Below are positions 1-8,141 of a stretch of DNA of 64,000 bases, piece after piece; the stretch's first letter is position 1; every line of letters begins with the position of its first letter. The stretch is taken from positions 2,273,001-2,337,000 of the forward strand of contig NZ_CP095855.1 in NCBI RefSeq assembly GCF_023100805.1, written 5' to 3'. A program made the translations under genes and the position numbers. The notes under the pieces were generated by a model. The model made no database searches, was not told the DNA's origin, and saw only the letters and a program-made list of their open reading frames with translations. The stretch comes from Chitinophaga filiformis (lineage in GTDB: Bacteria > Bacteroidota > Bacteroidia > Chitinophagales > Chitinophagaceae).

Positions 1-1
1 C

Positions 2-634
2 GGTGGATGGATACCTGGCAGCAGCTATGAGTCTTATCCTGAGGATATGGGTTGGGTCATGCCTAAACGGGGCGTGGTGTTGCTGACAGTACACTATGCA
101 CCTGTGGGGAAAGATGAAGAGGTGATCAGCGGCGTACAGTTCTTCTTCAAAAAGAAGCCGGTAAAGCGTTTCATAAAAGCGACAACATATGGCTCGGGTG
201 GAGTAGGGGAGAAGGATATCGAGCCTTTCTTTTATATTCCTGCCAATGTGGAGAAGAGCTTTAAACTGAATGTGAAGATCCCCGAAACACAGTCGCTTAT
301 GTATGTATGGCCGCATATGCACCTGCTGGGTAAGACATTCAAAGCATATGCCGTAACGCCGGAAAAAGATACGATACGATTAGTCTCTATTCCACAGTGG
401 GATTTCAACTGGCAAGAGGTGTACTGGTTCCCGAAACTGATAAAGATCCCGAAAGGTACTGTGCTTACTATCGAAGGTACATATGATAATACTGTGAATA
501 ACGCATCCAATCCGTCTTTCCCGCCTCAGCTGGTATATGGTGCAATGCGAACGAAAGATGAAATGATGACGATGATCATGATGACAATCCCTTATGAGAA
601 AGGGGATGAGGAAACGGAAATAAAACGTAAATAA
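2..634 (+). CDS. Copper type II monooxygenase-like protein, C-terminal part (5' truncated)
   Basis: The reading frame is open from base 2, so the start lies outside the window. The visible 210 residues resemble the C-terminal domain of copper type II, ascorbate-dependent monooxygenase-like proteins (PHM/DBM fold). Seen: a GGWIPGS motif, a TVHYAPVGK segment, the PHMHLLGK motif whose His-x-His would bind CuB, a WDFNWQ segment, a YDNT...NPS segment, and TKDEMM near the end, which may supply the Met ligand. In this family the domain often sits at the end of larger secreted proteins with thioredoxin-like or cytochrome modules; whether that holds here cannot be seen. It converges on mutS with a shared terminator. 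The family call is fairly sure; the substrate is unknown. Confidence 0.75.
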   Translation, partial: GGWIPGSSYESYPEDMGWVMPKRGVVLLTVHYAPVGKDEEVISGVQFFFKKKPVKRFIKATTYGSGGVGEKDIEPFFYIPANVEKSFKLNVKIPETQSLMYVWPHMHLLGKTFKAYAVTPEKDTIRLVSIPQWDFNWQEVYWFPKLIKIPKGTVLTIEGTYDNTVNNASNPSFPPQLVYGAMRTKDEMMTMIMMTIPYEKGDEETEIKRK

Positions 635-673
635 TAAAAGAGGGCTCGTGTTAAACGAGCCCTCTTTTATTAT
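631..673. terminator. Bidirectional intrinsic terminator between convergent genes
   Basis: A perfect inverted repeat with 19-bp arms (631-649 and 655-673) and a 5-nt loop. The core is GAGGGCTCGT/ACGAGCCCTC with A-rich and T-rich flanks, so it works as a terminator on both strands. It serves the upstream plus-strand gene and mutS on the minus strand, and it overlaps the mutS stop codon at 670-672. Confidence 0.9.
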
Positions 674-3276
674 ATCAGATTCTTAATCTCATTCAGCTTC
701 AGCAAGGCCTCCACGGGTGTCAGTCTGTTAATATCCACATCTCCCAGCATGTCCCTGATCTGTTTAAAGGTATCGCTATGCGCGTCGAAGATGCTGAGTT
801 GTACCTTGGGCGGTGGTGTGGCAATATCCTTCATATGTTTCTCCAGCGGCGCATCGATGTGCTTCTCTTCCAGGTGCGCCAGCACTTCATTGGCGCGCTG
901 TATCAGTTGTGGCGGCATACCAGCCATACGGGCCACATGAATACCGAAACTATGACGGCTGCCGCCTGGCGCCAGTTTACGGAGGAAGATCACTTTGTTG
1001 CCGGATTCCTTATTGGTAATATGGAAGTTCTTGATACGGCTATGCTTGTTCTCCAGCTCATTCAGTTCATGATAGTGCGTGGCGAAAAGCGTTTTAGGCT
1101 TGTGCGATGTCATATCATGGAGGTATTCCACAATACTCCAGGCAATAGAGATACCATCATAAGTGCTGGTACCACGGCCTATTTCATCGAGTATCACAAG
1201 ACTGCGTGATGTGATATTGTTGATAATACTGGCAGTTTCATTCATTTCAACCATGAAGGTGGATTCGCCGCCACTCAGGTTATCAGAAGCACCGACGCGG
1301 GTAAATATCTTATCTGTCAATCCTATTTCAGCTGCTGCCGCAGGCACAAAGCTGCCCATGTGGGCCATCAGTGTGATCAGCGCTGTCTGACGCAGGAGGG
1401 CTGATTTACCGCTCATGTTAGGACCTGTCAGGATAATGATCTGTTGCTGATCTTTATCCAGCAATATATCGTTCGCCACATAACTTTCACCCGGCGGTAA
1501 ACCGCGTTCGATAACTGGATGTCTGCCTTCGCGGATGTCGAGGTGATAACCGTCCGTAACATTAGGGCGACGGTATTTATAGTGGATGGCGTTGTGCGCA
1601 AAACTCAGCAGGCAGTCTATACGTGCCAGCAGCTGCGCATTCTGCTGGATGGCCTGGATATAAGGTTGCAGGGCCAGCAGCAGATCGTCGAACAGTTGTG
1701 CTTCCAGGGCCAGGATCTTTTCTTCAGCACCTACTATCTTTTCTTCATATTCTTTCAGCTCCGGAGTGATATAGCGTTCTGCATTGGCCAGCGTCTGTTT
1801 GCGGATCCAGGTGTCCGGCACTTTGTTCTTATGGGCGTTTGTTACTTCCAGGTAGTAACCGAATACGTTATTGAAAGCTACTTTCAGGCTTGGAATGCCG
1901 GTAGCGTCAGATTCTGTTTGCTGGATGCGCAGCAGGTATTCCTTTCCGGAATGGGCAATGGTACGGAGGTTATCCAGTTCCGGATGTACGCCGTTCTGTA
2001 TCACGCTGCCTTTGCTGACAAGTACGGGTGGCGTTTCCATTATCTGTTCCAGTATGCGGCAGAGGATGCCCGGGCAGTGGTCCAGTTTTTCACTGAGCTG
2101 TGTTAAGTAAGGATGCCCTGATTGCGCCAATAGCTGCTTAACACCTTCTACTTGTTGCAGTGCTTTGGCCAGGGACATGACCTCCCGTGGGTTGATCTTC
2201 CGCAGCGGTATTTTGGATACAAGACGTTCCAGATCGCCGGTCTGCCTGAGATGCGCCAGCAGATCGCGGGAGAGGTCTGCCTGTTTAATAAAGAACTCGG
2301 TAACATCGAGTCGCTCGTTGATCTGGTTGATGTCCCGCAGGGGGAGTATCAGCCAGCGTTTCAGCAGCCTGGCGCCCATAGGGGTCACGGTGCTGTCGAG
2401 GGTAGCCAGCAGCGTATTCCCGTTTTCAACACTACTGCCTAACAATTCCAGGTTACGGATCGTGAAACGGTCCATCCAGAGGAAGTCGTCCTGTTCTATC
2501 CGTTGAATACCGGTGATGTGCTGCAGGTGCGGATGTTCGGTGTCGCGCAGGTAATGCAGGGCGGCGCCGGCCGCAATGATGGCTTCGGAAAGGCTTTCCA
2601 CACCAAAACCTTTGAGGCTGTGTGTTTCAAACTGTTTAAGCAGGATCTCATGGGCATAGTTAGCCGTGAAGATCCACTCTTCCATTGTATATGTATAGAA
2701 TTTAGAGCCGAATTGCTCCTTGAAATGTTTCTGCTGCTGACGGGCAAAGATGACTTCTGCGGGTTTGAAGCTCTGGAGGAGTTTATCCACATATTCCAGG
2801 CTGCCCTGGGCAACGAAGAACTCTCCGGTGGAAATATCCAGGAAGGATACTCCCGTCTGGTCTTTACCGAAATGCACTGCCGCCAGGAAGTTATTGCTGG
2901 CATTTTCGAGGATCTTGTCGTTGACGGCCACACCGGGAGTCACCATTTCGGTCACCCCGCGTTTAACAATACCTTTTGCCGCTTTGGGATCTTCCAGCTG
3001 ATCGCATACCGCTACACGGTAGCCTGCTTTTACCAGCTTGTGGAGATAGGTATCCAGGGAATGATGTGGAAAACCTGCCAGGTCCTGCTGAGATGCCGAA
3101 CCATTTGCCCTTTTGGTGAGCACGATACCTAGTACTTTGGACGCAATGATCGCATCCTCATTAAAAGTTTCATAAAAATCTCCCACGCGGAACAACAGCA
3201 CGGCGTCCGGGTATCGGGCTTTAATAGCCTTATGCTGTTGCATGAGAGGGGTTTCTACTGATTTGCTTTTTGCCAT
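670..3276 (-). CDS. mutS: DNA mismatch repair protein MutS
   Basis: MutS recognises mispaired and looped-out bases and starts methyl-independent mismatch repair with MutL. The 868-residue product has the family's usual length. Seen: the mismatch-reading Phe-x-Glu motif in VGDFYE (about residues 31-36), the Walker A GPNMSGKS (618-625), the Walker B VILDEIGRG (D697-E698), and downstream GESTFMVEM and ATHYHEL signatures. The open frame extends upstream to 3327, but the start is placed at 3276 (MAKSKS...) because a TATATTTG -7 box lies at 3281-3288, only 4 nt upstream, which would make the mRNA almost leaderless. It is divergent from the RNA methyltransferase gene, whose own -7 box lies about 70 bp away. 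Confidence 0.96.
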   Translation of the reverse strand: MAKSKSVETPLMQQHKAIKARYPDAVLLFRVGDFYETFNEDAIIASKVLGIVLTKRANGSASQQDLAGFPHHSLDTYLHKLVKAGYRVAVCDQLEDPKAAKGIVKRGVTEMVTPGVAVNDKILENASNNFLAAVHFGKDQTGVSFLDISTGEFFVAQGSLEYVDKLLQSFKPAEVIFARQQQKHFKEQFGSKFYTYTMEEWIFTANYAHEILLKQFETHSLKGFGVESLSEAIIAAGAALHYLRDTEHPHLQHITGIQRIEQDDFLWMDRFTIRNLELLGSSVENGNTLLATLDSTVTPMGARLLKRWLILPLRDINQINERLDVTEFFIKQADLSRDLLAHLRQTGDLERLVSKIPLRKINPREVMSLAKALQQVEGVKQLLAQSGHPYLTQLSEKLDHCPGILCRILEQIMETPPVLVSKGSVIQNGVHPELDNLRTIAHSGKEYLLRIQQTESDATGIPSLKVAFNNVFGYYLEVTNAHKNKVPDTWIRKQTLANAERYITPELKEYEEKIVGAEEKILALEAQLFDDLLLALQPYIQAIQQNAQLLARIDCLLSFAHNAIHYKYRRPNVTDGYHLDIREGRHPVIERGLPPGESYVANDILLDKDQQQIIILTGPNMSGKSALLRQTALITLMAHMGSFVPAAAAEIGLTDKIFTRVGASDNLSGGESTFMVEMNETASIINNITSRSLVILDEIGRGTSTYDGISIAWSIVEYLHDMTSHKPKTLFATHYHELNELENKHSRIKNFHITNKESGNKVIFLRKLAPGGSRHSFGIHVARMAGMPPQLIQRANEVLAHLEEKHIDAPLEKHMKDIATPPPKVQLSIFDAHSDTFKQIRDMLGDVDINRLTPVEALLKLNEIKNLI

Positions 3277-3280
3277 TCGG

Positions 3281-3288
3281 CAAATATA
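3281..3288 (-). promoter_or_regulatory. -7 element of mutS promoter
   Basis: TATATTTG on the minus strand matches the Bacteroidota sigma-ABfr -7 consensus TAnnTTTG. Its last base is 4 nt from the mutS ATG, implying a transcript starting at or next to the start codon. Confidence 0.65.
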
Positions 3289-3351
3289 TAATAATGTCGG
3301 GACGTGCTGAAGGGCAGATGTGCACATACCGGTACACTACTCATTTTATCG

Positions 3352-3359
3352 TATTTTTG
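3352..3359 (+). promoter_or_regulatory. -7 element of RNA methyltransferase promoter
   Basis: TATTTTTG fits TAnnTTTG. It ends 4 nt before the ATG at 3364, mirroring mutS on the other strand. If transcription starts 5-7 nt downstream, the mRNA is leaderless, or translation starts at the second Met (3379). Confidence 0.6.
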
Positions 3360-3363
3360 CAAA

Positions 3364-3903
3364 ATGCGAAAATTAAGCATGGATGAACTTGGCCGCAAAA
3401 CGGTGGACCAGTTCAAGGCGGCAGATAAAACACCTTTGGTGCTGGTACTGGACAATGTGCGCAGTATGCATAATGTAGGATCGGTATTCCGTACGGCAGA
3501 TGGATTCCTGTTACAGGGCATCGTTTTATGCGGATATACCCCCGTTCCTCCTCACCGCGATATTCAGAAAACAGCTTTAGGCGCTACCGAAACTGTTGAA
3601 TGGCAGTACTTTCCCACAACGGTGGAAGCGGTAACGGCACTCCGGGAGGCGGGATATATTATTATGGCGATAGAACAGGCGGAGAACAGCGTTATGCTGG
3701 ATACCTTTGAGCCGGCAGCCGGTCGGCCGCTGGCGTTGGTGTTCGGCAACGAGGTAACGGGCGTAGATGGAGAAGTCATGAAACTGGTGGATGCTTGCAT
3801 CGAAATACCGCAGTCCGGCATGAAACATTCCTTAAACATCTCTGTGAGCACTGGTATTGTGGTTTGGGATATATTTGTAAAAATGAAAAAACAGGCACAA
3901 TGA
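3364..3903 (+). CDS. TrmH/SpoU family RNA 2'-O-methyltransferase
   Basis: SpoU-fold (SPOUT) enzyme that moves a methyl group from S-adenosylmethionine to a ribose 2'-OH in tRNA or rRNA. The 179-aa protein carries the three SpoU motifs: motif 1 LDNVRSMHNVGSVFRTADG (about 29-47) with the catalytic Arg, motif 2 LVFGNEVTGV, and motif 3 IPQSGMKHSLNISVSTGIV near the C terminus. There is no N-terminal RNA-binding extension. The open frame reaches back to 3304, but the promoter box at 3352-3359 excludes those codons; 3364 is used, with Met at 3379 as alternative. Its stop overlaps the next gene (ATGA), so it is likely the first gene of a small operon. The RNA target cannot be told from sequence. Confidence 0.9.
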   Translation: MRKLSMDELGRKTVDQFKAADKTPLVLVLDNVRSMHNVGSVFRTADGFLLQGIVLCGYTPVPPHRDIQKTALGATETVEWQYFPTTVEAVTALREAGYIIMAIEQAENSVMLDTFEPAAGRPLALVFGNEVTGVDGEVMKLVDACIEIPQSGMKHSLNISVSTGIVVWDIFVKMKKQAQ

Positions 3904-4766
3904 TCGTAACGGTTAATAAATACCTCTCGCTGGTAAAATTCAGTCACACTATATTCGCGATGCCTTTCGCGCTTACAGGCTTTTTTATCGCTACCACCAA
4001 AACAGGCAACTCTTTCAGCTGGCAGTCATTTCTGCTGGTAGTATTGTGTATGGTATTTGCCCGCAGTGCAGCGATGGCGTTTAACCGTTACCTGGATGCG
4101 GATATTGACCGGAAAAATCCACGTACCGTGAACAGGGAGATTCCCCGGGGAGTGATCACAGAAAAGAATGCGCTGACCTTTGTCATCGTGAACTGCCTGT
4201 TGTTCATCGGCTGCACCTGGTTCATCAACTTATTGTGTTTTATCCTGTCGCCGGTAGCTTTGCTGGTAGTGCTGGGATATAGCTATACCAAACGTTTCAC
4301 AGCCCTGTGTCATATGGTGCTGGGGCTGGGTTTATCCCTGGCGCCGGTGGGCGCTTACCTGGCGGTGACAGGTCATTTTGCGGTATTGCCGGTATTATTG
4401 TCCTGTCTTGTACTTTGCTGGGTAGCAGGTTTCGATATTATTTATTCTTTACAGGATGAAGATTTCGACCGTTCCCTCTCCCTCAACTCTATTCCCACCT
4501 GGCTGGGAAAAGCAGGGGCACTGCATTTTTCTGAGGCCTTGCACCTGGTAGCAGGTGTACTGGCCATTATTATCGGGCTCTATGGTGGTTTTCACTGGTT
4601 ATATGCAATCGGCGCACTGGTGTTTGTTGTGATGCTGATCTCCCAGCATCTGCTGGTAAAACCCAATGATCTCAGCCGTGTCAACATCGCTTTTATGACT
4701 ACAAATGGTATTGCCAGCGTGGTATTTGCCGTATTCGCCATTGCCGACATGTTTATCATCGGTTAA
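3900..4766 (+). CDS. UbiA family prenyltransferase (4-hydroxybenzoate polyprenyltransferase-like)
   Basis: Integral membrane prenyltransferase of 288 aa. The first Asp-rich motif NRYLDADIDRKNPRTVNREIPRG lies at about residues 62-84. The second region, DIIYSLQDEDFDR, follows mid-protein. Both bind the Mg-prenyl-diphosphate. Eight or more hydrophobic stretches fit the UbiA fold. The organism type makes menaquinone rather than ubiquinone, so a role in menaquinone synthesis, such as the prenylation step of the futalosine route (MqnP), is a reasonable inference but not shown. The start ATG overlaps the TGA of the preceding methyltransferase, so translational coupling is likely, and ruvX follows after 9 nt. 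Confidence 0.85.
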   Translation: MIVTVNKYLSLVKFSHTIFAMPFALTGFFIATTKTGNSFSWQSFLLVVLCMVFARSAAMAFNRYLDADIDRKNPRTVNREIPRGVITEKNALTFVIVNCLLFIGCTWFINLLCFILSPVALLVVLGYSYTKRFTALCHMVLGLGLSLAPVGAYLAVTGHFAVLPVLLSCLVLCWVAGFDIIYSLQDEDFDRSLSLNSIPTWLGKAGALHFSEALHLVAGVLAIIIGLYGGFHWLYAIGALVFVVMLISQHLLVKPNDLSRVNIAFMTTNGIASVVFAVFAIADMFIIG

Positions 4767-4775
4767 CTTATTCTT

Positions 4776-5186
4776 ATGGCGCGCATCCTTGCAATAGATT
4801 ACGGGAAAAAAAGAACAGGTCTTGCAGTAACAGACCCGCTGCAGATGATTGCCTCCGGCCTTACCACGGTGGCTACGCACGACCTGATCCCTTATCTCAA
4901 GAAATACCTGGCCCTGGAGGCAGTAGAACTGATCCTGATAGGGGAACCAAAGAACCTGGACGGCGAGGCTACAGATGCTACTGCCCTTGTAACAGAATGT
5001 GTGCGCATCCTCCAGAAGAATTTTTCGCAGATACCGGTAAAGAAAGTGGACGAACGCTTCACTTCTAAACTGGCCTTCCGGTCTATGATAGACAGCGGGC
5101 TGAAAAAGAAGGACCGGCAAAACAAGGGTCTCGTCGATGAGATCAGCGCCACGATCATCCTGCAGGAGTATTTGCAGTATAAGTAA
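4776..5186 (+). CDS. ruvX: Putative pre-16S rRNA nuclease / Holliday junction resolvase RuvX (YqgF)
   Basis: 136-aa RNase H-fold nuclease of the YqgF/RuvX family. Seen: the N-terminal RILAIDYGKKRTGLAVTDP motif with the first catalytic Asp (residue 8), the mid-protein LILIGEPKNLDG segment, the VDERFTSKLA motif, and a C-terminal VDEISATIILQEYL carrying the last acidic residue. In E. coli the orthologue processes the 5' end of 16S rRNA; older annotations call it a Holliday junction resolvase. Start ATG lies 9 nt after ubiA, consistent with one transcript. Confidence 0.92.
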   Translation: MARILAIDYGKKRTGLAVTDPLQMIASGLTTVATHDLIPYLKKYLALEAVELILIGEPKNLDGEATDATALVTECVRILQKNFSQIPVKKVDERFTSKLAFRSMIDSGLKKKDRQNKGLVDEISATIILQEYLQYK

Positions 5187-5267
5187 TTGAAAGTTCGGGG
5201 CTTATGTAGTGCAGTGACATTTACTCACTGCATTTCAATTCCTGATCCCTATTTCCCGATTGATACT

Positions 5268-5275
5268 TACCTTTG
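5268..5275 (+). promoter_or_regulatory. -7 element of def promoter
   Basis: TACCTTTG fits TAnnTTTG and sits 21 nt upstream of the def ATG. The 110-bp gap after ruvX suggests def is transcribed on its own. Confidence 0.55.
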
Positions 5276-5296
5276 CATTTTTGAAAATTTTTTACA

Positions 5297-5875
5297 ATGA
5301 TTCTACCTATAGTTGCTTACGGTCATCCGGTATTACGGAAAATGTGTGAAGATATAACTCCTGATTACCCTCAGTTAGAGCAACTTATTGCCAATATGTG
5401 GGAAACCATGTACGCTTCTAATGGGGTGGGACTGGCAGCGCCGCAGATCAACAGGCCGATCCGTCTTTTTGTAATAGATAGTGAGCAGATCATCAACAAT
5501 CTGGAAGAGGATGAGAAGAATGAATATCCTGGCGATAATGGCGCGAAAGAGGTATTTATCAATGCGCATATTGTAAGCACCGGCGGTAAAGAATGGCCTT
5601 ATAATGAAGGATGCCTGAGCATTCCTAAGATCCGTGAAGACGTTTACCGCCCGGAAACCGTAACAATCCGTTATGTAGATGAGAAATTCCAGCCACAGGA
5701 AAAGACTTTCACAGGCGTAACTGCCCGTGTTATATTTCATGAATACGACCATATTGATGGTAAACTGTTCATCGATCACCTGAAGCCATTAAAGAGAAGG
5801 ATGCTGAAAGGCAAACTGGAAGACATCACAAAAGGCAAGATCAGCGTAGATTACAAAATGATATTTCACAAATAA
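5297..5875 (+). CDS. def: Peptide deformylase
   Basis: Removes the formyl group from the N-terminal Met of new proteins; a metal enzyme acting at the ribosome exit. The 192-aa protein has all three signature motifs: GVGLAAPQI (43-51), EGCLSIP with metal-binding Cys106, and FHEYDHIDG with metal-binding His148/His152 and catalytic Glu149. The insert around residues 65-85 (NLEEDEKNEYPGDNG) is an acidic loop seen in variable form in the family. A -7 box lies upstream; the sigma/anti-sigma pair follows after about 67 bp. Confidence 0.97.
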   Translation: MILPIVAYGHPVLRKMCEDITPDYPQLEQLIANMWETMYASNGVGLAAPQINRPIRLFVIDSEQIINNLEEDEKNEYPGDNGAKEVFINAHIVSTGGKEWPYNEGCLSIPKIREDVYRPETVTIRYVDEKFQPQEKTFTGVTARVIFHEYDHIDGKLFIDHLKPLKRRMLKGKLEDITKGKISVDYKMIFHK

Positions 5876-5942
5876 AATAAGTGAAAATTTTGTAATGTTA
5901 AAAATCCCTATTACTTTAGTGCCTGCAAACTAATACAATACA

Positions 5943-6491
5943 TTGGGAGCAGCAGTCACATATACAGAATCCGAATTGGTACTTGGCCTGAAGGCGAGGA
6001 ACGAAAAACATTTCGGGTACTTATATGATCATTATTCCCCGGCTTTATACGGCATAGCCCTTAAAGTGGTTAATGACGAAACTATTGCCGGCGATGTGCT
6101 GCAGGAAATCTTTCTCAAGATCTGGCGCGGCATTGAGCGCTATGACTCCGACAAAGGCCGCCTTTTCACCTGGATGGTGAACATTGCGCGGAATACTGCT
6201 ATTGATACGCTTCGCTCAAAGGCCCATAAAATGGGACAAAAGGCCAGTGAATTAGGGGGCAATGGACTTGCATCAGATCAGCTGGCCATCCACCCTTCGG
6301 TGGATCATCTTGGTTTGGTAAAGGTGGTAGAACAGCTGAGCAGGGAACAACGTGTTATTATAGACCTGGCTTATTATAAAGGGTGTACGCAGGAAGAAAT
6401 TGCGAAGATATTGGATATCCCTTTGGGAACGGTGAAGACCAGGATGCGTAATGCGATCATACAATTGCGGAATATTTTAAAACAGATGTAA
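5943..6491 (+). CDS. RNA polymerase sigma-70 family (SigK/ECF-type) sigma factor, copy 1
   Basis: 182-aa group IV sigma factor. Region 2 spans about 20-85 (YDHYSPALYGIALKVV, DVLQEIFLKIWRGI, GRLFTWMVNIARNTAIDTLR); region 4 is a C-terminal helix-turn-helix (YYKGCTQEEIAKILDIPLG then TVKTRMRNAI). The start must be TTG at 5943: there is no ATG before residue 79, and the paralogue at 7588 has the same first residues (TYTESEL) at the same distance from its own TTG. An RskA-type anti-sigma gene follows after 4 nt. By analogy with SigK/RskA it should be held by that membrane anti-sigma until a signal frees it; the regulon is unknown. Confidence 0.93.
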   Translation: MGAAVTYTESELVLGLKARNEKHFGYLYDHYSPALYGIALKVVNDETIAGDVLQEIFLKIWRGIERYDSDKGRLFTWMVNIARNTAIDTLRSKAHKMGQKASELGGNGLASDQLAIHPSVDHLGLVKVVEQLSREQRVIIDLAYYKGCTQEEIAKILDIPLGTVKTRMRNAIIQLRNILKQM

Positions 6492-6495
6492 GCAA

Positions 6496-7365
6496 GTGGA
6501 TGTTCAACGTTACATATCGTCCGGTTTAATTGAGAACCATGTCACGGGGTTACTTTCAGAATCAGAATCGCGTGAGGTGCTCGGCGCCATCCAGCAATAT
6601 CCTGAAGTTAAAGCGCTTGCAGACGCTGTACAGGTGGATATGGAGCGCTATATACAGCTCTGGGCTGCCAAGCCTCCCGCCGGTATTAAGCGCCAGATAA
6701 TGGAACGCTTACACAAAAATGAAGCTGAAGATCCTGTTAGCGCCGAACCCGAAACCATCACAGCCGCTTCCGACGAAGATACATTTTCAGAAAATACAGG
6801 ATCTGGCCTGGGCCTGAACCTGTCTCAGCTCCAGATCTGGCAATACAGTGCTGCCGCGGCCATCGTGCTGCTGCTGGGCAGCGTGGTCATGAATATCGTT
6901 TCCTACGGCAATTCCAATAGTTATCAACAGCAGCTTTCTTCACTTCAGGCAGAGCAGGCCTCCCTGCTGGCTGAGAAGGATGCCCTGAAGGAACAGCTGG
7001 ACTTTACCCAGAAAGAAAATGGTGTCATGAAAGATCCATCCTTCAAATGGATACGCATGCCGGGCGTTGGTAAACATACCGGCATAGTGGCCACCATCTG
7101 CTGGAACCCGCAATCCAAAGAAACCTTCATTCTCGCGCAGGCATTACCCGAACCCCCTGCAGATAAACAATACCAGCTTTGGGCCATCGTAAATGGTAAA
7201 CCTATTGATGCCGGCGTATTTGAGCTGGGCAGTAAAGCCCATACCGTACAGAAAGTAAAGGCGGTAGACAATGCCCAGGTTTTTGCCGTAACCCTTGAGA
7301 AAAAGGGTGGGAGCCCCTCACCGACGTTGGAACAGATGTTTGTAGCCGGAAAAGTAGCTGGCTGA
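6496..7365 (+). CDS. Membrane anti-sigma factor, RskA family, copy 1
   Basis: 289-aa single-pass membrane anti-sigma factor. The cytoplasmic N terminus (about 1-75: VQRYISSGLIENHVTG, QYPEVKALADAVQVDME) should bind the sigma factor coded just upstream. A transmembrane helix lies near residues 113-135 (YSAAAAIVLLLGSVVMN), a periplasmic coiled coil near 138-175 (LSSLQAEQASLLAEKDAL), then an RskA-type domain (LPEPPADKQYQLWAIVNGKP) to the C terminus. Start is GTG at 6496, 4 nt after the sigma stop; the paralogue uses GTG at the matching position. The signal it senses is unknown. Confidence 0.9.
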   Translation: MDVQRYISSGLIENHVTGLLSESESREVLGAIQQYPEVKALADAVQVDMERYIQLWAAKPPAGIKRQIMERLHKNEAEDPVSAEPETITAASDEDTFSENTGSGLGLNLSQLQIWQYSAAAAIVLLLGSVVMNIVSYGNSNSYQQQLSSLQAEQASLLAEKDALKEQLDFTQKENGVMKDPSFKWIRMPGVGKHTGIVATICWNPQSKETFILAQALPEPPADKQYQLWAIVNGKPIDAGVFELGSKAHTVQKVKAVDNAQVFAVTLEKKGGSPSPTLEQMFVAGKVAG

Positions 7366-7587
7366 TATCCCTTTACTTACTCATTCTCACACTAGATCGC
7401 TCATTATCAATTATTCCGTAATAATTGCTATCTTTCCTTTAATATTGCATTCCCATTAACCATATATCAGGACTTATTAGGATTGTAACAACAAGTTGTA
7501 CCGGTAACAGTTCCAATCATACTGTAGCACCTGCAGCTAAATTGTGGAGCACACTGAAAAGTATTTTTAACAAAATTTTTAACTGTT

Positions 7588-8139
7588 TTGGAATCCGCGT
7601 TTACATATACGGAATCTGAGCTGGTGCAGGGCCTCAAAGCCAAAGACCAGAAGGTATTCGGCTACCTTTACGACCGTTATTCCCCCGCTTTGTACGGTGT
7701 AGCGCTAAAGGTGCTCAACGACGAAAGTAATGCGAATGATGTGCTGCAGGAAGTGTTCCTAAAAATATGGCGTAACATAGACAGGTATGACGAAAGCAAG
7801 GGACGTCTGTTTACCTGGATGCTCAATATTACACGCAATTCCGCAATTGATACACTCCGTTCCAAGGCACATAAAATGGATCAGAAAATCCAAGACATTG
7901 GAGATGACGTACATTTATATACAGGTAATTTAACTGTACTCCCATCCGTTGACCATCTTGGACTTTCAAAGGTGCTTGAAAAATTAACCAAGGAACAACG
8001 AATCATCATTGACTTAGCGTACTATAAAGGATGTACCCAGGAAGAAATATCCAAGGTGCTGGAAATCCCGTTGGGTACCGTGAAAACAAGGATGAGGAAC
8101 GCTATCATTCAATTAAGGAACTTGTTAAAATTAGTATAA
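7588..8139 (+). CDS. RNA polymerase sigma-70 family (SigK/ECF-type) sigma factor, copy 2
   Basis: 183-aa paralogue of the sigma factor at 5943, nearly colinear and clearly similar throughout (shared TYTESELV, YLYD.YSPALYG, GRLFTWM.NI.RN.AIDTLRSKAHKM, YYKGCTQEEI). TTG start at 7588, again with no early ATG. Differences cluster in the region 2-4 linker (IQDIGDDVHLYTGNLTVLPS), where promoter or anti-sigma preference could diverge. A 222-bp gap before it suggests its own promoter; I found no perfect TAnnTTTG box there (TATCTTTC near 7430 is the closest), so it may be read by an alternative sigma, possibly itself. Partner anti-sigma follows after 2 nt. Confidence 0.93.
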   Translation: MESAFTYTESELVQGLKAKDQKVFGYLYDRYSPALYGVALKVLNDESNANDVLQEVFLKIWRNIDRYDESKGRLFTWMLNITRNSAIDTLRSKAHKMDQKIQDIGDDVHLYTGNLTVLPSVDHLGLSKVLEKLTKEQRIIIDLAYYKGCTQEEISKVLEIPLGTVKTRMRNAIIQLRNLLKLV

Positions 8140-8141
8140 GA

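Noticed and set aside
1519..2106. 195-codon plus-strand ORF opposite mutS
   Set aside because: Mirror of the mutS coding strand; no independent signals.
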